Positions 52,412-58,688 of a stretch of 58,688 nucleotides of DNA are shown here, one piece after another. Position 1 is the stretch's first letter. Each line of letters opens with the position of its first letter. Below the pieces are notes generated by a model. It ran no database searches. It was not told the DNA's origin and saw only the letters and a program-made list of their open reading frames with translations. Origin of the DNA: RGIG3528 sp045616485 (GTDB lineage: Bacteria; Bacillota; Clostridia; Lachnospirales; Lachnospiraceae); contig JAZLGU010000049.1 in assembly GCA_045616485.1 (NCBI GenBank), positions 1 through 58,688 of the forward strand. The letters run 5' to 3'. A program made the translations under genes and the position numbers.

Positions 52412-53638
52412 TTATTTAGCCAATGCCTTGTATGCAGCAAATGCAGATCTGAGAGTAGAAGCTACGGCACCTGCTGTAATGGTAGCGCCTGATACTGCTG
52501 TTAAATCATCGGAATAACTGCTCTCATCCAGACCGATGAACTTGCCAATATATGCTGAAGCATCGTGGAGGTCATGGCTGGTATAGTACTCTTCTTCCTG
52601 AATAAGATCGGAATTGGTCTTATACTTAACAATCTTGCCATCCATACCTACAGCGACAGTCATCTCCATAAGATCCTGGAAGCCGAATGTCTTAGCGGTG
52701 AAAGCATAGTACTTTTCACCATCCAGCTCTACCTGGAAACCACCTGTAATGCAGCCGAAAGCAGGAACGGACTCAAGAGCAGTAATGGTAGCTGTGTCAC
52801 CAAACATTCTCTGAACCTTTGTAAGATTTTTCTCAAGATTCTGCTTGGCAAGAGAATCGCCTGAAACAGTCTTATCGCCGGTCTTTTCCTGACCTTCAAG
52901 ATCGTAGCACTTAATATCACCAAATGCATTTACTACATATACATCAGCTGTATTATCACCTGTCTTTACTGCAAGAACAGAACCACAGCCATTGTTGGCA
53001 GTGAAGGCAAAATCAAAGCCATCAACTGTAGCCTCTGTAACCTGAGCTGCACCTGCGCCATTTAAGCATCCCGGAAGAATAGTAGGAATAAGCTCCTTAA
53101 CCATCTGATCGATGCTCTTCTGACCTTCAGAAATAGCGCCGCTGGAAACAAGTACCTGGAATGCATCTGAGACAGCAGTCTTGAAGGCTGTAGATGAATA
53201 TGTAACGCCTGAGAAAGTATCTACACCATTAAGCGCTGAATCAGCTCCAATATATGTCTTAGGATAATCAGGACCAAAATCCTTTGTCTCATAGTATCCT
53301 GTAAGAGCAATACCGGAAATCTTACCATCCGTGCCGATGGCTACGATAATACCCATATCACCCTGAGAATACTGGCTCTTTGTGGAGAGAACAGCTACGA
53401 AACCCAATCCGCTCTTCTCTTTATATAATGTCTTAACTGTAGCAGGTATATCACCGGTAAGAGGAACAACATCAAAGCCCTTATTGTCAGGCATTACCAC
53501 GCTTAACGCCTTGGTCTCTGCAGCCCCTTTATTCTTTTCTATAATAGGTTTGGTAACCATATTGGTGACAGCCAGTATGGCAGCAATCACCACACAGATA
53601 GCAGAAAGAACCACTACGCTTTTAACATTGCTCTTCAT
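52412..53638 (-). CDS. Membrane-anchored protein with two FMN-binding domains (RnfG-like)
   Basis: The product (408 aa; start MKSNVKSVVVLSAI, GGAGG upstream) has one N-terminal helix (about 7-27) and two FMN_bind domains. The first (about 65-195) reads TFSGVTYSSTAFK where the flavinylation motif is expected; the second ends in the canonical SGATITAGAV, whose threonine should carry FMN attached by ApbE. It is an extracytoplasmic one-electron or two-electron carrier similar to RnfG. No other rnf genes occur here. The open frame extends 36 codons upstream past the promoter and was trimmed. First gene of the flavin-ldh unit. Confidence 0.88.
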   Translation of the reverse strand: MKSNVKSVVVLSAICVVIAAILAVTNMVTKPIIEKNKGAAETKALSVVMPDNKGFDVVPLTGDIPATVKTLYKEKSGLGFVAVLSTKSQYSQGDMGIIVAIGTDGKISGIALTGYYETKDFGPDYPKTYIGADSALNGVDTFSGVTYSSTAFKTAVSDAFQVLVSSGAISEGQKSIDQMVKELIPTILPGCLNGAGAAQVTEATVDGFDFAFTANNGCGSVLAVKTGDNTADVYVVNAFGDIKCYDLEGQEKTGDKTVSGDSLAKQNLEKNLTKVQRMFGDTATITALESVPAFGCITGGFQVELDGEKYYAFTAKTFGFQDLMEMTVAVGMDGKIVKYKTNSDLIQEEEYYTSHDLHDASAYIGKFIGLDESSYSDDLTAVSGATITAGAVASTLRSAFAAYKALAK

Positions 53639-53717
53639 AAAAATCCTCCAGATTTTATATCCATTATACTCATGTTCTCCAAAAGGGCATAGAACCCCCA
53701 GATAAACATCGTTTCCT

Positions 53718-53746
53718 ATTATATCCTTTAATGGCAAAACAGTCAA
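53718..53746 (-). promoter_or_regulatory. Sigma-A promoter of the FMN-binding/NusG_II/Gx/ldh unit
   Basis: Minus strand TTGACT (53746-53741), 17-bp spacer, TATAAT (53723-53718). It is back-to-back with the lipoprotein promoter 66 bases away. Confidence 0.75.
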
Positions 53747-53811
53747 TTATATACCCTAAATAGTTTACTTATTTTTTATGATTTCAGATTTCATAAAAAC
53801 GTTTTATCCCC

Positions 53812-53840
53812 TTGACAGAAAATAGACAATAAAATATAAT
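53812..53840 (+). promoter_or_regulatory. Perfect-consensus sigma-A promoter of the tandem-repeat lipoprotein
   Basis: TTGACA (53812-53817), 17-bp spacer, TATAAT (53835-53840): both hexamers and spacing match the consensus exactly. Strong constitutive expression is expected. Confidence 0.88.
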
Positions 53841-53892
53841 TTATACGACCTCAATGGGGTTTAGTATTTTGTTTCAAGGAAAGGAAACGACA

Positions 53893-54906
53893 ATGAAAAA
53901 ATTTTATGCATTATTACTTGTTGCAGTAATGGTAGTATCCTTAGCTGCATGTGGTGGTAAGAAGACAGATGCTGAAGCTGAGTACAAGCTTGGCATGGGT
54001 GTTGTTGTTGAGAACGGTTCTAAGACCGGCACAGCACAGATTGATGCTACTATTGCTACAGTAGTATTAGACAAGGATGGCAAGATCGTTGCTTGCCGTA
54101 TCGACGTAGCACAGACAAAGCTTGGTATCGCTGATGGCGTAGCTGCAGAGGCTTCTTCCGTAGATGTTCGTACCAAGGTTGAAAAGGGCGACGCTTACAA
54201 CATGAAGGGTGCTTCAGGCATCTCCAAGGAGTGGTTCGAGCAGGCTTCCTTCTTCCAGGATAAGGTAGTTGGTAAGACAGCTGCTGAAGTTGAGAAGATG
54301 GCTACAGAAGTTAAGAACAACCACAACGTTTCTACAGATCCCGATATCTACGCTGGATGTACAATGCAGATCACAGAGTTCAAGGAAGCTATCGTAAAGG
54401 CTTGCAAGGATGAGTATGCAAACACATTCAAGGCTTCTAAGGATTCCATTAAGCTTGGTCTTGGTGTTCTTACAGCAGTTGACTCTTCCACAAAGTCTGC
54501 TACAGCAGAGGCTGATGGCGCTGCTAACCTTTACTCCACATTCTCCGCTACCGTAACAGGTAAGGACGGTAAGATTCTTGCTACTGTTATTGATGCTATT
54601 CAGCCAAAGATTGCTTTCAGCACAACAGGCGAGATTACAAAGTTCACATTCAATGGTTCCAAGAAAGAGCTTAAGGATGGCTACAACATGAAGGGCTCAT
54701 CCAAGATCGCTAAGGAGTGGTTCGAGCAGATTACATTCTTCGAGGACAAGATGGTAGGTAAGACAGCTGCAGAGGTTAAGGCTCTTGCTACAGAGTTAAA
54801 GGATGGCCATAACGTTTCTACAGATTCCGATATCTACGCTGGATGTACAATGCAGATTACAGACTTCAAGGCTGTAATTGAAAAATCTGTTGCAAACGGT
54901 AAGTAA
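53893..54906 (+). CDS. Tandem-repeat FMN-binding-like lipoprotein (PplA-like)
   Basis: A 337-aa surface lipoprotein: signal MKKFYALLLVAVMVVSLAACGG with lipid on C20, then two repeats of about 160 aa. Each repeat has YNMKG, EWFEQ..FF.DK.VGKTAAEV and STDxDIYAGCTMQIT. The last motif aligns with the flavinylation motif SGAT-S/T but reads AGCT-M; the acceptor threonine is kept in both copies. Size, repeats and neighbouring ApbE resemble Listeria PplA, the flavinylated lipoprotein of extracellular electron transfer. Start at 53893 follows AAGGAAA; 13 earlier codons are in frame. Codon use (GCT, GTT, AAG, TAC) is much more biased than in neighbours, which with the consensus promoter suggests a very abundant protein. 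Confidence 0.8.
   Translation: MKKFYALLLVAVMVVSLAACGGKKTDAEAEYKLGMGVVVENGSKTGTAQIDATIATVVLDKDGKIVACRIDVAQTKLGIADGVAAEASSVDVRTKVEKGDAYNMKGASGISKEWFEQASFFQDKVVGKTAAEVEKMATEVKNNHNVSTDPDIYAGCTMQITEFKEAIVKACKDEYANTFKASKDSIKLGLGVLTAVDSSTKSATAEADGAANLYSTFSATVTGKDGKILATVIDAIQPKIAFSTTGEITKFTFNGSKKELKDGYNMKGSSKIAKEWFEQITFFEDKMVGKTAAEVKALATELKDGHNVSTDSDIYAGCTMQITDFKAVIEKSVANGK
54325..54376 (+). repeat. 52-bp near-identical repeat, copy 1
   Basis: Codes for the NVSTDPDIYAGCTMQIT segment of the first lipoprotein repeat. It differs from 54811-54862 at only two positions, both T/C, and one is silent. Period is 486 bp (162 codons). Confidence 0.85.
54811..54862 (+). repeat. 52-bp near-identical repeat, copy 2
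   Basis: Codes for the matching segment (NVSTDSDIYAGCTMQIT) of the second lipoprotein repeat. See the copy at 54325. Confidence 0.85.
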
Positions 54907-54919
54907 TTCGTTTATAAGT

Positions 54920-54953
54920 AAGGGAGGGCATTTTGTCCTCCCTTTTATTTTTT
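54920..54953 (+). terminator. Terminator of the lipoprotein gene
   Basis: AAGGGAGG (54920-54927) and CCTCCCTT (54937-54944), extended inward by G-T and C-G around an ATTTT loop, followed by TTATTTTTT. Thirteen bases after the stop. Confidence 0.92.
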
Positions 54954-54979
54954 CTAACATTATTTGAAATGAGGCTTGT

Positions 54980-56029
54980 ATGAAATTCAAAAGACTAATT
55001 CTTCCCATATTGCTTATTCTCCTTCTCCTATGCGGATGTGGCAAAAAGGATCCCAATGAGAACAAACACAGCACTATGTTCATGGACTATTTTGATACAG
55101 TCACCACTGTAGTCGGCTATACTGATACAATAGAGGAATTTCAGGAAATATGCGGCTTTATCGAAAAAGAACTGGAAAGATATGATAATCTTTACGATGC
55201 CTACGATCCTCTCACAGGGATAAACAACATGTACTATGTAAACAAGCATGCTGCTGAAGCTCCTGTTAAAGTTGATAAGGACCTGCTTGACTTGTTCAAG
55301 CTGGGCAAAGAAATCTATGCCTCTACCAACGGCATGACCAATTTTGCCATGGGTGCTGTATATGCTATATGGCATGAGCACAGAGAGGATGCTACCTATG
55401 ATCCTGCTTCGGCTACTATTCCCGATCTGCAGGAGCTGCAGGCTGCCGCACAGCATGCCCATCTGGACGATATAGTAATAGATGAAGTCAATTCCACTAT
55501 TTTTTATAAGGATCCCCTGTTAAAATGTGATGTGGGCGCTTTTGCCAAGGGCTATGCCATTGAGCGCATCGCTCAGTCACTTATAGAAAAAGGCGTCACT
55601 CACCTTGTCCTCAATGTAGGCGGCAATGTACGTACCCTGGGCTCCAAGCCCAATAAGGACGCCTGGTCTGTCGCCATCCAAAATCCCGATCTCTATGCCG
55701 ATGATTCCATAGCAGAAACTATCTATACCTACAATACTGCCCTGGCTACCTCCGGCACATATCAGCGTTATTTCTATGTAGACGATAAACGATATCATCA
55801 TATTATCAACCCTCTTACACTTTTTCCGGTAAATACTTTTGAGTCCGTATCTATACTTAACAAGGATGCGGGGCTGGGTGATGCTTACTCCACAGCAGTC
55901 TTTAACATGACTCTGGATGAAGGCAAAAAATTTATCGAAAGCCTGCCGGATACCGAGGCTATGTGGATCTTACCTGACGGCACCAAGATTTACTCCAGCG
56001 GATTTATGAACGGTATGATTAATAACTAG
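54980..56029 (+). CDS. apbE: FAD:protein FMN transferase, lipoprotein (ApbE)
   Basis: Attaches FMN to threonines of extracytoplasmic flavoproteins using FAD. The 349-aa product has a lipoprotein signal (LILLLLCGCG, lipid on C18 or C20), FDTVTTVVGY near the start, DLFKLGKEIYASTNGMTNFAMG, the metal-binding CDVGAFAKGYAIERI, LNVGGNVRTLG and ALATSGTYQRYF. Being surface-attached, it can modify the FMN-binding protein and the repeat lipoprotein encoded beside it, as FmnB does in Listeria. It follows the lipoprotein terminator by 27 bases, so some readthrough or a weak promoter within the gap is needed; none is clear. Confidence 0.95.
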   Translation: MKFKRLILPILLILLLLCGCGKKDPNENKHSTMFMDYFDTVTTVVGYTDTIEEFQEICGFIEKELERYDNLYDAYDPLTGINNMYYVNKHAAEAPVKVDKDLLDLFKLGKEIYASTNGMTNFAMGAVYAIWHEHREDATYDPASATIPDLQELQAAAQHAHLDDIVIDEVNSTIFYKDPLLKCDVGAFAKGYAIERIAQSLIEKGVTHLVLNVGGNVRTLGSKPNKDAWSVAIQNPDLYADDSIAETIYTYNTALATSGTYQRYFYVDDKRYHHIINPLTLFPVNTFESVSILNKDAGLGDAYSTAVFNMTLDEGKKFIESLPDTEAMWILPDGTKIYSSGFMNGMINN

Positions 56030-56040
56030 CAGAGGTATTT

Positions 56041-56763
56041 ATGTACGCTTTTAAAGACAACAAAACTGCCTTTCGTGAGGGATTAAAAACAGGCATCCCT
56101 ATAGGAGCAGGCTATATGGCAGTAGCTTTTTCCCTGGGAATGATGGCTAAACAGACAGGACTTACTCCTCTGCAGGGCTTTATTTCCAGCTTTGTTAACC
56201 ACGCTTCTGCCGGCGAGTATGCAGAATTCACGGTAATAAGAGAAGCCGGTTCTCTTTTGGAGATGGCTATTATTATATTTATTACCAATCTGCGCTATTC
56301 CCTTATGAGCCTTTCCTATAGCTAGCGTTTTTCCCCAAAGACAGGACTTTTTCATAGAATTCTCATGTCCTTTGGCATAGCCGATGAGGTATATGCCGCC
56401 ACCATATCCAATGAAGGCTATCTTATGCCTGCATATACCTACGGCATTATGCTTTTAGCTCTTCCTTCCTGGTGTACCGGTACTGCCCTGGGCATTATGA
56501 TAGGCAATATCCTTCCGTCCTCGATAGTGGCCGCTTTATCCGTAGCACTGTATGGCATGTTTTTAGCCATTATAATACCGCCTGCCAAAAAGGATAAAAT
56601 AGTAGGTGTCGTAGTCATTATAAGCTTTCTACTAAGCTACCTGGCCTCTGTTCTCCCTTTGGTCAGAGGCTTAAGCGAAAGTCTGCGGACCATTATTCTG
56701 ACTATACTTATTTCTGTAGTCGCAGCACTTCTTTTTCCAAGGAGGGTAAGCGATGAACATTAA
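56041..56763 (+). pseudogene. azlC: azlC with an in-frame TAG (branched-chain amino acid exporter subunit)
   Basis: AzlC is the large subunit of the AzlCD exporter of branched-chain amino acids. This reading frame is continuous for 240 codons except for a TAG at codon 95 (56323-56325), between LRYSLMSLSYS and RFSPKTGLFHRIL. Family members usually have a glutamine or similar residue here, so one CAG-to-TAG change would explain it. Both halves are otherwise well conserved: SFVNHASAGEYAEFTVIREAG before, and FGIADEVYAATISNEG after. The second half has an ATG at 56365 but no ribosome site. The downstream azlD is intact and overlaps by 11 bases, which argues for a recent mutation or a sequencing error. 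Confidence 0.85.
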
Positions 56764-57067
56764 TATTTATTTATATATATTAACAGCAGGCCTGGTATCC
56801 ACATTAATCCGTGTCCTGCCCTCCACTTTAATCAGAAAAAAAATAGAGAATAGATTTCTGCAGTCCTTTCTCTATTATTTACCCTATGTCACCATAGCAG
56901 TCATGACCTTTCCTGCTATGATTTACAGTACTGATCACCTTCTGTCCGGCATTGTGGCCATGCTTGCAGGTATTATTCTGGCCTGGTGGGGAGCCAATCT
57001 TTTTGTGGTGGCCAGCAGCTGCTGTGTGGTGGTTTTTTTGCTGGAATTCTTTTTCCGTATAATTTAG
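56753..57067 (+). CDS. azlD: AzlD-type branched-chain amino acid exporter subunit
   Basis: A 104-aa protein with three to four helices (NIYLYILTAGLVSTLIRVLP, FLYYLPYVTIAVMTFPAMIY, LLSGIVAMLAGIILAWWGAN). AzlD pairs with AzlC to export leucine and analogues. It starts inside azlC (AAGGAGG eight bases upstream; 11-base overlap), so it is expressed from the same message. With azlC interrupted, the pair may not work. Confidence 0.88.
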   Translation: MNINIYLYILTAGLVSTLIRVLPSTLIRKKIENRFLQSFLYYLPYVTIAVMTFPAMIYSTDHLLSGIVAMLAGIILAWWGANLFVVASSCCVVVFLLEFFFRII

Positions 57068-57141
57068 GGCCAATAAAAAGGCTCCACCCCCCCTTAAATA
57101 TAATGCATTTCTAAAAAAAATATTGTCTTTTAATATATGCA

Positions 57142-57170
57142 TTGAGTCAATTTATTATTTGTTATATTAT
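57142..57170 (+). promoter_or_regulatory. Sigma-A promoter of the second chemoreceptor gene
   Basis: TTGAGT (57142-57147), 17-bp spacer, TATTAT (57165-57170), 51 bases before the ATG. Confidence 0.6.
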
Positions 57171-57207
57171 GATATAAACTACACTTTTGTGGTTTATATC
57201 ATTTTTT
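57171..57207 (+). promoter_or_regulatory. Dyad and T run directly after the chemoreceptor -10
   Basis: GATATAAACTACA (57171-57183) and TGTGGTTTATATC (57188-57200), CTTT loop, one G-T pair, then ATTTTTT. It spans the expected transcription start and ends four bases before the GGGGG ribosome site. It may be the azlCD terminator, an operator, or both. Confidence 0.6.
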
Positions 57208-57220
57208 ATAGGGGGCATAT

Positions 57221-58663
57221 ATGACCTTACAGGAAAGACATTTAAGAGAAATCAACAAAGCAGAACTTAAGATTGGCGTCATGACTATTATACTGATCAC
57301 CCTCCTTGGGGCGCTGGGCTTAGCCATACCAAACAGTGATAAGACCATGTGCATTATACGACTGATAATAGACCTTCTTGTACTGGTGGGCTTTATCATT
57401 TCCAATCTCAAGTACAGAGACTCTGACAAATTCATGTACATAGGCACCATGAGCCTGGTAGTTGTATTTATTATTCTTCTTTTCACCACTGCCAATCCAT
57501 ATATGTACGCCACCATGTTCCCTATAGTTCTTTATGTAATGTTCTATCAGAACAAGCGTTTTACAATGATATGTGCACTCGGCAATCTGGTAGTAATGCT
57601 GGCTTTTGCAGTTAAGATGTATACTGCAGGCTTTGGCGACGAGAGTATTACCAACTTCGTTATCGGTGCAGCCTGCATAGGTCTTGTATACTGGATTATA
57701 GCTCTTCAGGACAGACATAAGCGTGAAAACAACGACGAACTGGAGGCCAAAAATGCTGAGCAGAACAAGCTTATGGCTCAGCTTACTACCGTAAGCAACA
57801 CTATCACTGCCAGAGTAGACGACGCAGAAAATATATCAAAGGATTTATCAGTTAAAATTAATCGTACAGCCGGTGCCATGCAGGAAATCAGTGACAGTAC
57901 CAGAATGACTGCTGAAAATGTTCAGTCCCAGACCTCCATGACTTCAGCTATCTCCACTTCCTTAGATCATATCCTTACTATGGCTACTGAAATGGCCCAG
58001 GATTCAGAAGAGACTCAGAAAAATGTTACTGATGGTAACGATTTGGTGAAATCCCTGGAAAAAGAAGCCGAAGCCGTAGCAGCCATAAATGCAGAAACAG
58101 CCAAGCAGACTACCAAACTGCAGCAGCATGCTGAAGATGTTAAAGCCATTGTTTCTACTATCCTTGCCATTTCCAGCAAGACCAATCTGCTGGCTTTAAA
58201 CGCTTCCATTGAGGCTGCAAGAGCCGGTGAAGCAGGTCGAGGATTTGCAGTAGTTGCTGATGAAATCAGAGCCTTATCTGAACAGACCAAGTCCAGTGCA
58301 GAAGAAATCGGCTCCACCATAGGTGTACTTATAGAAAATGTTTCAGTTTCCAGCTCAAATATGGAAGAAACCGTTAGCGCTATTTCCAAGCAGAATGAAA
58401 TGATCTCTGAGACCGGTGCCAAATTCCAGGAGATTTACGAATCAATACAGGCTCTCTCCCAGAAAGTAAAATCCATTTCCTGCGAGGTATCTGACTGTGT
58501 AGACTCCAATTCAGCCGTGGTGGACGCCATCTCCAACCTGTCAGCTTCCACTGAAGAAGTCACTGCCTACGCAGAAAACTGCTCCACTATTGCCCGTGAA
58601 TGTAATGAGCGAATGAGCGAAATGTCTCGAGTTATGGACGAAATTCTGGCCCTCACAAAATAA
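57221..58663 (+). CDS. Methyl-accepting chemotaxis protein with membrane-embedded sensor
   Basis: A 480-aa chemoreceptor without a large extracytoplasmic domain. Six hydrophobic segments (about 20-165) come in place of a sensor, followed by a coiled-coil signalling region with the hairpin tip ISSKTNLLALNASIEAARAGEAG (near 323-345). No HAMP domain is evident. Such receptors are thought to sense membrane state, energy or internal ligands. A GGGGG ribosome site precedes the start. The tip is nearly identical to that of the receptor at 45703 (ISSKTSLLALNASIEAARAGEAG), so both feed the same chemotaxis core. The gene is complete, ending 25 bases before the window edge. Confidence 0.92.
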   Translation: MTLQERHLREINKAELKIGVMTIILITLLGALGLAIPNSDKTMCIIRLIIDLLVLVGFIISNLKYRDSDKFMYIGTMSLVVVFIILLFTTANPYMYATMFPIVLYVMFYQNKRFTMICALGNLVVMLAFAVKMYTAGFGDESITNFVIGAACIGLVYWIIALQDRHKRENNDELEAKNAEQNKLMAQLTTVSNTITARVDDAENISKDLSVKINRTAGAMQEISDSTRMTAENVQSQTSMTSAISTSLDHILTMATEMAQDSEETQKNVTDGNDLVKSLEKEAEAVAAINAETAKQTTKLQQHAEDVKAIVSTILAISSKTNLLALNASIEAARAGEAGRGFAVVADEIRALSEQTKSSAEEIGSTIGVLIENVSVSSSNMEETVSAISKQNEMISETGAKFQEIYESIQALSQKVKSISCEVSDCVDSNSAVVDAISNLSASTEEVTAYAENCSTIARECNERMSEMSRVMDEILALTK

Positions 58664-58688
58664 ATTGATAAACAGAAAAGAAAAGGCC

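Noticed and set aside
56365..56763. Independent gene for the second half of azlC
   Set aside because: It is in the same frame as the first half, lacks a ribosome site and begins in the middle of a conserved domain.

Overview
The window reads as chromosomal DNA of a gut or rumen Bacillota, most likely a Lachnospiraceae close to Butyrivibrio/Pseudobutyrivibrio. This is inferred from moderate-to-low GC, strong GGAGG ribosome sites, sigma-A promoters with 17-bp spacers, a domain-permuted GH3 beta-glucosidase, pectin-degrading enzymes, DUF6320 and NusG_II/Gx-transporter genes, and long HPF. No rRNA, tRNA, CRISPR array, transposase or phage gene was seen.

Layout. 1-5058: uvrA and uvrB (minus) with two tandem terminators after uvrA. 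5083-8115: a 959-aa iron-sulfur flavoprotein with its own promoter and terminator. 8153-11797: two GGDEF diguanylate cyclases and a GNAT acetyltransferase. 11881-18084: secA, prfB, an FGGY pentulose kinase and araD in one minus-strand unit. 18085-18579: a non-coding divergent region with two perfect DnaA boxes and a 21-bp dyad, then hpf (plus). 19162-31050: a minus-strand run of ten closely spaced genes (GH3, a 56-aa protein, DUF1292, a Pro/Thr-rich secreted protein, a DinG-type helicase with a nuclease domain, VanZ-like, nagB, nagA, xylB, a clan-A-like glycosidase). 31089-42717: a pectin unit made of an Opp-type ABC transporter, its binding protein, a GH105 hydrolase, a divergent AraC regulator and a surface PL1 pectate lyase. 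42725-44292: two homologous small peptides, with matched strong promoters, either side of an AEC-family transporter. 44333-47403: a UDP-sugar pyrophosphorylase and a chemoreceptor. 47565-53746: an acyltransferase/DUF6320/esterase trio, L-lactate dehydrogenase, and Gx-transporter, NusG_II and FMN-binding genes. 53812-56029: a very strongly expressed-looking tandem-repeat lipoprotein and ApbE. 56041-58663: an azlC gene with an in-frame stop, azlD, and a second chemoreceptor.

How the genes fit together. PL1 lyase cuts pectin at the cell surface, the ABC system imports oligosaccharides and GH105 trims unsaturated ends in the cytoplasm, with the AraC protein as probable regulator. The sugar kinases, araD, nagA and nagB feed pentoses and aminosugars into central metabolism. 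The FMN-binding protein, NusG_II protein, Gx transporter, lipoprotein and ApbE resemble the flavinylated extracellular electron-transfer loci known from Listeria (eetA, eetB, pplA, fmnB). Here they sit with lactate dehydrogenase and lack a visible Ndh2.

The best candidate for an undescribed system is the peptide pair with the AEC transporter. Both peptides have a PEVxEL...KLTM leader-like half and an HKGWC...CTCGA half, and neither was an annotated-size gene. The first overlaps the transporter start as TAATG.
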